Assembly (NCBI RefSeq): GCF_001598695.1
Contig: NZ_BCZK01000026.1
Coordinates: forward strand, 1-36,600
Direction of reading: 5' to 3'
DNA from: Klebsiella oxytoca NBRC 105695
GTDB taxonomy: Bacteria; Pseudomonadota; Gammaproteobacteria; Enterobacterales; Enterobacteriaceae
Length of the DNA: 36,600 nucleotides
Shown here: positions 18,306 to 29,862 of the stretch, piece after piece
How the letters are laid out: the number at the start of each line of letters is the position of its first letter
Numbering within the stretch: the stretch's first letter is position 1
Program-made: the position numbers and the translations under genes
The notes under the pieces: model-generated
The model's input: only the letters and a program-made list of their open reading frames with translations
What the model was told of the DNA's origin: nothing
The model's database searches: none

Positions 18306-19649
18306 ATGGCGCAATTCTACTCTGCAAAACGGCGTGTGACGACGCGCCAGATCATAACCGTTACAGTAAATGACCTTGATCCCTTTGGGCAGGGCGTTGC
18401 GCGTCACCAGGGTAAGGCGCTGTTTGTTAGCGGTTTATTACCGCAAGAGCAGGCCGAAGTGGTCCTGGTCGAGGATAAAAAACAGTATGCCCGCGCGCAG
18501 GTTAAACGCCGTCTTAGCGACAGCCCGCAGCGGCAGGCGCCGCGCTGTCCGCATTTTGGTATCTGCGGCGGATGTCAGCAGCAGCACGCCAGCGTTGAGC
18601 TGCAGCAGCAGAGCAAACGCGCCGCCCTCGCGCGGTTAATGAAGCGCGAGGTTGATGACATTATAGCCGCTTCGCCGTGGGGCTATCGCCGTCGGGCGCG
18701 TCTGAGCTTGAATTATCAGCCAAAGACCCAACAATTACAGATAGGCTTCCGGAAGGCCAACTCCAGCGAAATTGTTGATGTGGTGCAGTGCCCTGTTTTG
18801 GTGCCCACTCTTGGTGCGCTACTGCCTGCGGTACGAGAATGTCTCAGCGGATTGCAATCGCTGCGTCAGCTTGGCCACGTGGAGCTGGTGCAGGCTGACA
18901 ACGGCCCGCTGATGGTTTTACGCCATACCGCGGCCCTTCCGGCTGCAGATAAAGAAAAGCTGGAACGTTTTTCGCAATCTCACGGTCTTTCCCTGTATCT
19001 TGCCCCGCAAAGCGAGATACTGGAACAGATTCGCGGGGAAGCGCCCTGGTATACGTCCGACGGTCTACGCTTAGTGTTCAGTCCGCGCGACTTTATTCAG
19101 GTCAACGACGGCGTAAACCAGCTCATGGTGCATACGGCGCTGGAATGGCTGGATATCCAGCCTCAGGATCGCGTGCTGGATCTCTTTTGCGGCATGGGCA
19201 ACTTTACCCTGCCGCTGGCAAAGCGCGCGGCGCAGGTCGTGGGGGTTGAAGGTGTTCCGGCGCTGGTGGCGAAGGGGCAAGAAAACGCGGCGCTGAACGC
19301 GTTGCATAATGTGACGTTCTTTCATGAAAATCTTGAAGAGGACGTCACCCGCCAGGCGTGGGCGAAGCACGGTTTTGATAAAGTTCTGCTCGACCCGGCG
19401 CGCGCCGGTGCGGCGGGCGTTATGTTACATATAATAAAATTAGCGCCGCGTCGGGTGGTGTATGTTTCTTGTAATCCGGCGACTCTGGCGCGCGATAGCG
19501 ACGTTTTATTGCAGGCGGGATATACCATTCAACGCCTGGCGATGCTGGATATGTTCCCGCATACCGGTCATCTGGAATCAATGGTGTTGTTTGAGCACAA
19601 GAATCATTCAAATCGCAGTGCAGCGGCATCCACAGGCGCAGGCGACTGA
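18306..19649 (+). CDS. rlmD: 23S rRNA (uracil(1939)-C5)-methyltransferase RlmD
   Basis: RlmD (RumA) methylates U1939 of 23S rRNA using S-adenosylmethionine. It has an N-terminal TRAM domain (residues 1-75), a [4Fe-4S] site with C81, C87 and C90 in [10 protein letters not shown], the methyl-donor motif [16 protein letters not shown] and the catalytic cysteine region [12 protein letters not shown]. The ATG giving [10 protein letters not shown] matches E. coli; a TTG six codons upstream is an alternative. At 447 residues it is longer than E. coli RlmD (433) by a polar tail after MVLF. relA follows after 97 bases. Confidence 0.96.
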   Translation: MAQFYSAKRRVTTRQIITVTVNDLDPFGQGVARHQGKALFVSGLLPQEQAEVVLVEDKKQYARAQVKRRLSDSPQRQAPRCPHFGICGGCQQQHASVELQQQSKRAALARLMKREVDDIIAASPWGYRRRARLSLNYQPKTQQLQIGFRKANSSEIVDVVQCPVLVPTLGALLPAVRECLSGLQSLRQLGHVELVQADNGPLMVLRHTAALPAADKEKLERFSQSHGLSLYLAPQSEILEQIRGEAPWYTSDGLRLVFSPRDFIQVNDGVNQLMVHTALEWLDIQPQDRVLDLFCGMGNFTLPLAKRAAQVVGVEGVPALVAKGQENAALNALHNVTFFHENLEEDVTRQAWAKHGFDKVLLDPARAGAAGVMLHIIKLAPRRVVYVSCNPATLARDSDVLLQAGYTIQRLAMLDMFPHTGHLESMVLFEHKNHSNRSAAASTGAGD

Positions 19650-19746
19650 GATAAAAGACGAACGCCAACGTTGATGCGGTTTGAAGGATGAAGTGTAAAA
19701 GTTGAGGCTTGCCGACTTCGGCAGGCGGTCCCTTAAGGAGAGGACA

Positions 19747-21984
19747 ATGGTTGCGGTAAGAAGTGCACATTTAAATAAAGCTGGTGAATTTGACCCGAAG
19801 AAATGGATCGCGAGTCTGGGAATTTCCAGCCAGCAGTCGTGTGAACGCTTAGCCGAAACCTGGGATTATTGTCGAGAGAAAACGCAGGGACACCCGCAGG
19901 CCGATCTCCTGCTATGGCGCGGCGTGGAGATGGTAGAAATTCTCTCCATGCTCAGTATGGACATCGATACGCTGCGAGCGGCGATGCTATTCCCGCTGGC
20001 GGATGGCAACGTCGTCAGCGAAGAAATCATGCAGGAGAGCGTCGGGAAATCCGTCGTCACCCTGATCCACGGCGTGCGGGATATGGCCGCGATACGTCAG
20101 CTTAAAGCCACCCATACGGATTCGGTCTCCTCTGAACAGGTGGACAACATTCGCCGCATGCTGCTGGCGATGGTTGATGACTTCCGCTGCGTGGTGATTA
20201 AAATCGCCGAGCGTATTGCCCATCTGCGTGAAGTGAAAGATGCGCCGGAAGATGAGCGCGTGCTGGCGGCGAAAGAGTGCACCAATATTTACGCGCCGCT
20301 GGCCAACCGTCTGGGGATCGGCCAGCTTAAGTGGGAGCTTGAAGATTACTGCTTCCGCTATCTGCACCCGGCGGAATATAAACGCATCGCTAAGCTGTTG
20401 CACGAGCGGCGCATCGATCGTGAACATTACATTGACGAGTTCGTCAGCCACTTACGCACGGAAATGAAAACCGAGGGCGTCAAGGCTGAGGTTTACGGTC
20501 GTCCTAAGCATATCTATAGCATCTGGCGCAAAATGCAGAAAAAACATCTCGCTTTCGACGAGCTGTTTGACGTGCGGGCGGTGCGGATTGTCGCCGAGCG
20601 CCTGCAGGACTGCTATGCCGCGCTGGGGATAGTGCATACTCACTACCGCCATCTGCCGGATGAGTTTGATGATTACGTCGCCAACCCTAAGCCCAATGGC
20701 TACCAGTCCATTCATACCGTCGTGCTTGGTCCCGGCGGCAAGACGATCGAAATTCAGATCCGTACCCGCCAGATGCATGAAGATGCCGAGCTGGGCGTGG
20801 CTGCGCACTGGAAGTACAAAGAGGGCGCCAGCGCGGGGGCCAGCGGCGGACGCGGCTATGAAGATCGCATTGCATGGCTGCGTAAACTGATCGCCTGGCA
20901 GGAAGAGATGGCCGATTCCGGCGAGATGCTGGATGAAGTGCGTAGCCAGGTCTTTGACGACCGGGTTTATGTCTTTACGCCGAAGGGTGACGTAGTGGAT
21001 TTACCTTCGGGTTCGACTCCGCTCGATTTTGCCTACCATATTCACAGCGATGTCGGTCACCGCTGCATCGGGGCGAAAATCAGCGGACGTATTGTGCCGT
21101 TCACCTATCAGCTGCAGATGGGCGACCAGATTGAAATCATCACTCAAAAGCAGCCTAACCCAAGCCGTGACTGGCTGAATCCGAACCTTGGCTACGTCAC
21201 TACCAGCCGCGGGCGTTCTAAAATTCATGCCTGGTTCCGCAAGCAGGATCGCGACAAGAATATTCTTGCCGGACGGCAGATCCTCGATGATGAGCTGGAG
21301 CATCTGGGCATCAGCCTGAAGGATGCGGAAAAGTATCTGCTGCCGCGCTACAACTTTAATGAGCAGGACGAACTGCTGGCGGCGATTGGCGGCGGCGATA
21401 TTCGCCTCAACCAGATGGTTAATTTCCTGCAGGCGCAGTTTAATAAGCCCAGCGCGGCGGAGCAGGATGCGGCAGCACTTAAGCAGCTGCAGCAGAAAAC
21501 CTATACTCCGCAGAATCGCAGCAAAGACAATGGTCGCGTGGTGGTGGAAGGCGTCGGCAATCTGATGCACCACATTGCGCGCTGCTGCCAGCCGATCCCC
21601 GGCGACGAGATTGTGGGCTTTATCACCCAGGGCCGAGGGATCTCGGTGCACCGGGCGGATTGCGATCAGCTCGCGGAGCTACAGTCTCATGCTCCGGAGC
21701 GCATCGTTGACGCAGTGTGGGGAGAGAGCTACTCGGCGGGCTACTCGCTGGTGGTGCGGGTCCAGGCCAACGATCGTAGCGGCCTGCTGCGCGATATCAC
21801 TACTATTCTCGCCAATGAGAAGGTCAACGTGCTGGGCGTTGCCAGCCGCAGCGATACGAAGCAGCAGATGGCAACCATCGATATGACCATTGAGATCTAC
21901 AACCTGCAGGTTCTGGGCCGGGTACTTGGCAAGCTGAATCAGGTTCCGGACGTCATCGACGCCCGTCGCCTGCACGGCGGTTAA
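19747..21984 (+). CDS. relA: GTP pyrophosphokinase RelA, (p)ppGpp synthetase I
   Basis: RelA makes (p)ppGpp from ATP and GTP/GDP on ribosomes stalled by uncharged tRNA. The 745-residue protein (E. coli 744) has a degenerate HD domain in the first 200 residues, the synthetase domain with YSIWRKMQKK and the RelA-type EFDD motif followed by NPKPNGYQSIHT, the TGS domain starting DRVYVFTPKGDVVDLP, a cysteine-containing zinc-finger region (RCCQPIPGDEIVGF) and a C-terminal ACT domain. ATG is preceded by AAGGAGAGG; an upstream in-frame ATG would add 15 unconserved residues. A short hairpin (19707-19726) precedes the ribosome binding site. Confidence 0.97.
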   Translation: MVAVRSAHLNKAGEFDPKKWIASLGISSQQSCERLAETWDYCREKTQGHPQADLLLWRGVEMVEILSMLSMDIDTLRAAMLFPLADGNVVSEEIMQESVGKSVVTLIHGVRDMAAIRQLKATHTDSVSSEQVDNIRRMLLAMVDDFRCVVIKIAERIAHLREVKDAPEDERVLAAKECTNIYAPLANRLGIGQLKWELEDYCFRYLHPAEYKRIAKLLHERRIDREHYIDEFVSHLRTEMKTEGVKAEVYGRPKHIYSIWRKMQKKHLAFDELFDVRAVRIVAERLQDCYAALGIVHTHYRHLPDEFDDYVANPKPNGYQSIHTVVLGPGGKTIEIQIRTRQMHEDAELGVAAHWKYKEGASAGASGGRGYEDRIAWLRKLIAWQEEMADSGEMLDEVRSQVFDDRVYVFTPKGDVVDLPSGSTPLDFAYHIHSDVGHRCIGAKISGRIVPFTYQLQMGDQIEIITQKQPNPSRDWLNPNLGYVTTSRGRSKIHAWFRKQDRDKNILAGRQILDDELEHLGISLKDAEKYLLPRYNFNEQDELLAAIGGGDIRLNQMVNFLQAQFNKPSAAEQDAAALKQLQQKTYTPQNRSKDNGRVVVEGVGNLMHHIARCCQPIPGDEIVGFITQGRGISVHRADCDQLAELQSHAPERIVDAVWGESYSAGYSLVVRVQANDRSGLLRDITTILANEKVNVLGVASRSDTKQQMATIDMTIEIYNLQVLGRVLGKLNQVPDVIDARRLHGG

Positions 21985-21996
21985 AAGGAAAACGGT

Positions 21997-22028
21997 AAAA
22001 ACGCAGCTCAGCTAACAGCTGCGTTTTT
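21997..22028 (+). terminator. relA intrinsic terminator
   Basis: ACGCAGCT (22001-22008) and AGCTGCGT (22017-22024) form a perfect stem with an 8-base loop, flanked by an A-run upstream and five T at 22024-22028. It lies 12 bases past the relA stop. Confidence 0.85.
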
Positions 22029-22082
22029 ACCCTGATAGCCATGGAGCTCCCCGACGGGTGCTGGCTTACTGGATAGGCTTCA

Positions 22083-22415
22083 ATGGATTTGAGCTTAAGT
22101 TTCTTTATTCTTTATCTCCTCTCATCCCTCACGCTGATCGCTGTGCAAATCTGGCTGTTTTTTATCGTTTATTCGCCAGACGGATCCTTGAGTTCACACC
22201 TGATATGCCGCGCTGTAAATGCCCTTGCCATGTTTGTGCAGCTTTGCGTGACGGTGAAAGGGGAGTTTCCTTTTAACATGCTTTCGTCGCAAATCCGCTA
22301 TATTGACGACCCGGTGCGCATGCTGGCGTTGGTATTTATCGTGCTGCACGGCATAGTTTATGTTTTTGTAATACGCGGCGGCTTGCCAAAACCGAAACGC
22401 GAATGGCGTGACTGA
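22083..22415 (+). CDS. Uncharacterised small inner-membrane protein
   Basis: I do not recognise this 110-residue protein. It has three hydrophobic stretches: about residues 5-30 (LSFFILYLLSSLTLIAVQIW), 38-58 (around NALAMFVQLCVTV) and 78-97 (LALVFIVLHGIVYVFVI). The basic C-terminal tail GGLPKPKREWRD suggests a cytoplasmic end. A loop with SSQIRYIDDPVRM links the last two segments. The ribosome binding site is weak (TAGGC). It follows the relA terminator, so it needs its own promoter, which I cannot place, and it runs into the 5' end of mazG. In E. coli the mazEF toxin-antitoxin pair lies here. The AT-richer coding suggests transfer, but this is inference. Confidence 0.7.
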   Translation: MDLSLSFFILYLLSSLTLIAVQIWLFFIVYSPDGSLSSHLICRAVNALAMFVQLCVTVKGEFPFNMLSSQIRYIDDPVRMLALVFIVLHGIVYVFVIRGGLPKPKREWRD

Positions 22416-22443
22416 AATGATGAAAAGTGCAGGATCAATAACT

Positions 22444-23244
22444 ATGAAGGCAAATAATGAGATGGAACGGCTGCTCGGCATTATGCAGCGGCTACGCGAT
22501 CCGGAAAACGGCTGTCCGTGGGACAAAGAGCAGACGTTTGCCACCATCGCTCCCTATACGCTTGAAGAAACCTATGAAGTGCTCGACGCCATCTCCCGCG
22601 AAGATTTTGACGATTTACGCGGCGAGTTGGGCGATCTGCTGTTCCAGGTTGTCTTCTACGCTCAAATGGCGCAGGAAGAGGGGCGCTTTGATTTCAGCGA
22701 TATCTGCGCCGCTATCAGCGACAAGCTTGAGCGCCGCCACCCGCATATTTTCGGCGATGCCTCCGCCGGTAGCAGCAGCGAAGCGCTGGCCCGCTGGGAG
22801 CAGATCAAAAGCGCTGAGCGAGCGGAAAAGTCCCAGCACTCCGCGCTGGACGATATTCCGCATAGCCTTCCGGCGTTGATGCGCGCGCATAAAATCCAAA
22901 AACGCTGCTCGGCGGTGGGTTTTGACTGGACCTCTCTCGGACCGGTGCTGGATAAAGTTCATGAAGAAATAGATGAAGTGATGCATGAAGCGCAGCAGGC
23001 CGTGGTGGATGAAGCTAAACTGGAGGAGGAAGTTGGCGACCTGCTGTTTGCAACGGTCAATTTATCCCGCCATTTAGGCGTCAAAGCCGAGGTTGCGTTG
23101 CAAAAAGCCAATCTCAAATTTGAACGTCGCTTCCGTGAAGTTGAGCGGATTGTCGCCGCGCGCGGCCTGGAAATGACCGGCGTCGACCTCGATACTATGG
23201 AGCAGGTGTGGCAGGAAGTAAAACGCCAGGAAACTGATCTCTAA
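22444..23244 (+). CDS. mazG: Nucleoside triphosphate pyrophosphohydrolase MazG
   Basis: MazG hydrolyses (d)NTPs to monophosphates and pyrophosphate and is linked in E. coli to lowering (p)ppGpp. It has two MazG domains in tandem. The first carries CPWDKEQTFATIAPYTLEET with EDFDDLRGELGDLLFQ, and the second EEIDEVMHEAQQ with EEEVGDLLFATVN; these acidic EExxE and ExxD clusters bind magnesium. The start is uncertain: GTG 22408, ATG 22444 and ATG 22462 are in frame. I chose 22444, with AGGA nine bases before it, giving 266 residues against 263 in E. coli. The GTG start would overlap the upstream membrane-protein gene. Confidence 0.94.
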   Translation: MKANNEMERLLGIMQRLRDPENGCPWDKEQTFATIAPYTLEETYEVLDAISREDFDDLRGELGDLLFQVVFYAQMAQEEGRFDFSDICAAISDKLERRHPHIFGDASAGSSSEALARWEQIKSAERAEKSQHSALDDIPHSLPALMRAHKIQKRCSAVGFDWTSLGPVLDKVHEEIDEVMHEAQQAVVDEAKLEEEVGDLLFATVNLSRHLGVKAEVALQKANLKFERRFREVERIVAARGLEMTGVDLDTMEQVWQEVKRQETDL

Positions 23245-23256
23245 AGAGTTTTCGTG

Positions 23257-23300
23257 ATCAAGCGCTATTTGTGTGATTTTTTAAATAACAAGCGCTTGAT
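23257..23300. repeat. 10-bp inverted repeat downstream of mazG
   Basis: ATCAAGCGCT (23257-23266) and AGCGCTTGAT (23291-23300) are perfect inverted copies 24 bases apart. The right arm overlaps the FNR-like box. It could be a pair of operator half sites or a long-loop stem behind mazG. Confidence 0.6.
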
Positions 23301-23309
23301 TTACGTCAA
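23296..23309. promoter_or_regulatory. FNR-like box upstream of pyrG
   Basis: TTGAT-TTAC-GTCAA matches the FNR consensus TTGAT-N4-ATCAA at 9 of 10 specified bases. FNR control of pyrG is not established as far as I know, so this is a sequence match only. Confidence 0.4.
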
Positions 23310-23379
23310 AAACATTTCGCCAAAAGCGGCTATTTTCTCACTCCCCGCGTTTGTGTGGGCCTGATGAAAAGGAGGGATA

Positions 23380-26488
<3,109 letters not shown>

Positions 26489-26507
26489 GCCTGTCTTAAT
26501 CTGATAT

Positions 26508-26539
26508 GAAAAAGCCAGCCTACGGGCTGGCTTTTTTTA
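26508..26539 (+). terminator. eno intrinsic terminator
   Basis: AAAGCCAGCC (26511-26520), loop tacg and GGCTGGCTTT (26525-26534) form a 10-bp stem with a T-run to 26538. The A-run on the other side lets it also serve the convergent reductase gene. Confidence 0.92.
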
Positions 26540-26554
26540 TCTCTACAAAAGTGG

Positions 26555-27664
26555 CTACTTAAAATCTACCGCCATTTGCTGCGGGATAGAAAGCCCGCGC
26601 GTGGTCTGTACGCAGCGGTCAATGTAATCGGTAAAGCGCGGCGGTTTTGGCATACCCATGCTGAGCAGCTTGTCGTTGCTGAATCGTACGTTGAGCGTGG
26701 CGAAGGCGCCGTAAAGGCGCATGGCTTTTAGCATCAGCCGTTCGTTGCAGGGGCCAAAAATAGCCTTCAGCTCACGACGCATTTTGACCAGCGTTTCATA
26801 GCTGACCTGCGCGTATTTATCGCCGACCGGCGCCTGTTCGAGGGCGGAGGCCATTGCGTTATCGATATCCGCAAACCTTACGCTGTTTTCTTCCCCCGCA
26901 GAAATATGCACCACTTCTCCGCGCGCCAGCGGGCTGACAAGCAGCATCAGCAGCGCATCGGCACAGTAATCGACGGGGATCACATCAATGCGGTCTTCCA
27001 TCGAACACATAAATTTTTGCAGCATCAGCCCCATGCTGAATACCCAGAAAATACTGCTGGAGGGCTGACAGCCGTGATGAGTGTGGCCAACAACAATAGA
27101 GGGACGGGCGATCGCCAGCGGTAGGGTTGAGCATTCCTGCCGCATGAGACGCTCAATCATTGATTTAGAGTGCGTGTACTCGACCAGATGCGCAGCGCGT
27201 TCACGAAACGCTGTGCTTTCCGCTACCAGAGAATCGGGATCTGGCGAGCAGGACATCGCGGTGCCGACGTGCAGAAAGCGCTCAAGGCGGCTGACCTGAG
27301 CCATCCGCCGGGCAAACTGCAGCGTACCTTCGACGTTGACCTTCCAGATAAGCGGGTTGTTACCAAATGAGGCGACGGCAGCGCAGTTGAGCACGTGGGT
27401 AACCTGATTCAGGCGCGGGTCGTCGAGAAAGGGCTGCGGATTGGCCAGATCCCCCAGCAGAATGTTGCCTGGCGTCAGGGCCGTTAGTCTCTCTTCGCTA
27501 ATATTGAATTTTCGCAGATTTTCCTTTACCCGCTCTACGGCAGCTACACTATTATCTGCACGAACTAACAGTAATAGATTAGGCGCATTCTTTTTATTCA
27601 GAATGCTTTCTAACACTGCTCCACCGAGAAATCCGGTCGTGCCAGTAATTAATAATGTATTCAT
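26555..27664 (-). CDS. Extended SDR oxidoreductase, thioester-reductase / fatty-acyl-CoA-reductase-like
   Basis: The 369-residue protein has the NAD(P) motif TGTTGFLGG (residues 7-15), the NVEGT helix near 110 and the active-site pair Y163 and K167 in EYTHSKSMIERL. The order and spacing (VNCAAVASF-type strand, ARPSIVVGHT, IPVDYCADALL) fit the NAD-binding_4 branch that reduces thioesters or acyl-CoA to aldehydes. No carrier protein, adenylation domain or other biosynthetic gene is adjacent, so the substrate is unknown. The first 50 codons are AT-rich, unlike the rest, and the upstream region is AT-rich too, which suggests acquired DNA. The ribosome binding site is weak. An ordinary sugar epimerase is less likely given the TTGFLG form and the ARPSIV strand. 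Confidence 0.8.
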   Translation of the reverse strand: MNTLLITGTTGFLGGAVLESILNKKNAPNLLLLVRADNSVAAVERVKENLRKFNISEERLTALTPGNILLGDLANPQPFLDDPRLNQVTHVLNCAAVASFGNNPLIWKVNVEGTLQFARRMAQVSRLERFLHVGTAMSCSPDPDSLVAESTAFRERAAHLVEYTHSKSMIERLMRQECSTLPLAIARPSIVVGHTHHGCQPSSSIFWVFSMGLMLQKFMCSMEDRIDVIPVDYCADALLMLLVSPLARGEVVHISAGEENSVRFADIDNAMASALEQAPVGDKYAQVSYETLVKMRRELKAIFGPCNERLMLKAMRLYGAFATLNVRFSNDKLLSMGMPKPPRFTDYIDRCVQTTRGLSIPQQMAVDFK

Positions 27665-28123
27665 GAATGCAGTCTCATTATGGTTGGTGGACTGGATTCT
27701 AGGCGCAAAAAATTAAACGGATATTAAATGGGTGAAGATCATAACGTACGGTTTATTAAGGTTATTTTAAGTTTTTTTTTACGTCGTGGATCGAATTTGA
27801 CCCTTCGCTATGGCAATAAATTCATTATTTCGTGTATCCATTTGTACATCATTGAAATTTATTATTTTTAAATTTGTTATTTTATTTTTGGCTTTCAGGG
27901 TGATACATGTTTTGTTACACCAAAATTTCAGCTATGCCGCTTAATAGTAGCCTTATTATTATCAGGCTAGTTAAATCAGCCGCCCCTGGATAGGGATATC
28001 GACCAACTGACGGACGTTTATCAATAAGGATTAGGCTTACCCACCTCGCGGCGCAGCGCAGGACAAGATCTGCGCGAGTAAATCTGCGATAATGCGCGCT
28101 CTTAACCCAATACAGAGATGATT
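27665..28123. other. AT-rich region between the reductase gene and queE (459 bp)
   Basis: The part from about 27710 to 27970 is strongly AT-rich, with a run of nine T at 27772-27780 and many TTATT/AAATT tracts. It looks like an H-NS-type silenced upstream region for the leftward reductase gene. From 28000 on, composition returns to normal and holds the queE promoter. I find no credible ORF. Confidence 0.6.
28085..28093 (+). promoter_or_regulatory. Extended -10 promoter for queE
   Basis: TGC-GATAAT is a good extended -10 element (TGn plus 5/6 of TATAAT). The start would be near 28100, about 24 bases before the queE ATG. No clear -35 is seen. Confidence 0.5.
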
Positions 28124-28795
28124 ATGCAGTACCCGATTAACGAGATGTTCCAGACCTTGCAAGGCGAAGGTTACTTCACCGGCGTTCCCGCCATTTTTAT
28201 TCGTTTACAGGGATGCCCGGTTGGTTGCGCATGGTGCGATACCAAACATACCTGGGATAAACTTGCCGATCGAGAAGTCTCTCTGTTCAGCATTCTGGCA
28301 AAAACCAAAGAGAGCGATAAATGGGGCCCGGCAAGTAGCGAAGATCTGCTGGCCATCATCGGGCGTCAGGGCTGGACTGCTCGTCACGTGGTGATTACCG
28401 GCGGCGAACCCTGTATTCATGATTTAACGCCGCTGACCTTGCTGCTGGAGCAAAACGGCTTTAGCTGCCAGATTGAAACCAGCGGCACTCACGAAGTTCG
28501 CTGTACGCCTCATACCTGGGTGACGGTATCGCCGAAGGTGAATATGCGCGGCGGCTATGATGTCCTTTCTCAGGCGCTGCAGCGAGCTGATGAAATAAAA
28601 CATCCTGTTGGACGCGTGCGCGATATCGAAGCGCTCGATGAACTGCTGGAGACGCTGGCTGACGACAAGCCGCGCATCATCGCGCTGCAGCCAATTAGCC
28701 AGAAAGAGGACGCGACGCGCCTGTGCATCGAAACCTGCATCGCGCGCAACTGGCGTTTATCTATGCAGACGCATAAGTATCTGAACATCGCCTGA
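28124..28795 (+). CDS. queE: 7-carboxy-7-deazaguanine synthase QueE
   Basis: QueE is a radical-SAM enzyme that rearranges 6-carboxytetrahydropterin to 7-carboxy-7-deazaguanine in the queuosine pathway. The cluster cysteines are in GCPVGCAWCDTKHTW (CxxxCxxC). Other conserved parts are the start MQYPINEMFQTLQGEGYFTG, VITGGEPCIHD and SPKVNMRGGYDVLS. ATG 28124 gives 223 residues as in E. coli; an ATG two codons earlier is less likely. In E. coli the protein also causes filamentation when induced under PhoPQ control. queD, which makes its substrate, is 1.1 kb downstream on the other strand. Confidence 0.97.
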   Translation: MQYPINEMFQTLQGEGYFTGVPAIFIRLQGCPVGCAWCDTKHTWDKLADREVSLFSILAKTKESDKWGPASSEDLLAIIGRQGWTARHVVITGGEPCIHDLTPLTLLLEQNGFSCQIETSGTHEVRCTPHTWVTVSPKVNMRGGYDVLSQALQRADEIKHPVGRVRDIEALDELLETLADDKPRIIALQPISQKEDATRLCIETCIARNWRLSMQTHKYLNIA

Positions 28796-28983
28796 TCCCT
28801 TCTTTTTTGCCGGGCTGGCTGATAGCTGTCCGGCAAGCACTTTATTCATATATGAATTCATCAAGCCCCCTCGCTTCAGCGTACTAGTTAAGATTCTCGC
28901 TCATACCTGCGGTGGTATAATCGATTCGTACATCAGCCGCCCCGGCGCGCTGTCGATATGTTGACTTAAGGATCGAGTTAAAC
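28796..28983. other. queE to SDR intergenic region with palindrome and stem-loop
   Basis: A stem TTGCCGG (28807-28813) / CCGGCAA (28830-28836) lies 11 bases after queE and may end its transcript. A perfect 14-bp palindrome ATTCATATATGAAT (28844-28857) follows, about 130 bp before the SDR start, a plausible operator position. Confidence 0.5.
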
Positions 28984-29772
28984 ATGCAGCCAATTGAGCC
29001 ATCCCATGCTTTTTCTATGGAGTTCTTCTCCCTCAAAGGGAAAACCGCCATTGTCACCGGGGGGAATAGCGGACTGGGGCAGGCTCTTGCCCTTGCTCTG
29101 GCCACGGCGGGAGCCAATCTGTTTATTCCCGGACGACGCGTCGATAATGCGCAAACCCGTGAACGCATTGAGCAGCAGGGCGCTGAAGTGGAGTTCATGC
29201 TGGCGAATATTACCGACAACGGCATGCCGCAGCGCATTATCGCCGCCTGCTGCCAGCGTTTCGGCACGGTCGATATCCTGGTGAACAATGCCGGTATTTG
29301 CCGTTTGAATAAGGTCCTGCGCTTTGGCCGCGCCGACTGGGACCCGATGATTGAGACCAACCTGACGGCGGCTTTCGAGCTCAGCCATGAGGCGGCGAAA
29401 ATAATGGTTCCCCGCCGCTGTGGCAAAATTATCAATATCTGTTCGGTGTTTTCTTATTTAGGCGGCAGCTGGTCGCCGGCTTATGCAGCAACCAAACATG
29501 CCCTCGCGGGGTTAACCAAAGCCTATTGTGAAGAGCTCGGTCCATATAACATTCAGGTTAACGGTATTGCCCCCGGCTATTATGAGACCGACATGACGGC
29601 GATCGTCCGCAACACGCCTAAGGAAAACAGGCGCGTCCTGGCGCATATTCCGGCCGGCCGTTGGGGTGAGGCGCAGGATCTGATGGGCGCAGTCGTCTTC
29701 CTGGCCAGCCGGGCCTCGGATTACGTGAATGGCCATATCCTGGCGGTAGATGGCGGTTATCTGGTGCGCTAG
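28984..29772 (+). CDS. YgcW-like short-chain dehydrogenase/reductase
   Basis: This classical SDR of 262 residues resembles E. coli YgcW and, more broadly, KduD/gluconate 5-dehydrogenase proteins. Seen are the cofactor motif TGGNSGLG (25-32), NNAG (101-104), S154 in NICSVF, the catalytic pair Y167 and K171 in YAATK, and the C-terminal VNGHILAVDGGYLVR. It probably oxidises or reduces a sugar acid with NAD(P), but the substrate is not known. AAGGA lies 11 bases before the ATG, a little far. In E. coli ygcW also lies near queE and queD; the neighbouring ygcNOPQRS genes are not here. Confidence 0.85.
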   Translation: MQPIEPSHAFSMEFFSLKGKTAIVTGGNSGLGQALALALATAGANLFIPGRRVDNAQTRERIEQQGAEVEFMLANITDNGMPQRIIAACCQRFGTVDILVNNAGICRLNKVLRFGRADWDPMIETNLTAAFELSHEAAKIMVPRRCGKIINICSVFSYLGGSWSPAYAATKHALAGLTKAYCEELGPYNIQVNGIAPGYYETDMTAIVRNTPKENRRVLAHIPAGRWGEAQDLMGAVVFLASRASDYVNGHILAVDGGYLVR

Positions 29773-29812
29773 CCGCGAACTAGCCCATGCGAGGCGAGAA
29801 ACGGCGAGAGGC

Positions 29813-29854
29813 GAAAAGGCCATCGCGCCGCTAACAGGCGACCTACGCGATGGC
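29813..29854 (-). terminator. Terminator between SDR and queD
   Basis: GCCATCGCG (29819-29827) and CGCGATGGC (29846-29854) form a perfect 9-bp stem with an 18-base loop. On the minus strand it is followed by CTTTTCGCC. It ends queD transcripts and may slow those from the SDR gene. Confidence 0.6.
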
Positions 29855-29862
29855 GAAAGGGA

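Noticed and set aside
19707..19726. Stem-loop before relA as an rlmD terminator
   Set aside because: The stem is followed by GGTCCC with no T-run and sits right before the relA ribosome binding site, so it is more likely part of the relA leader.
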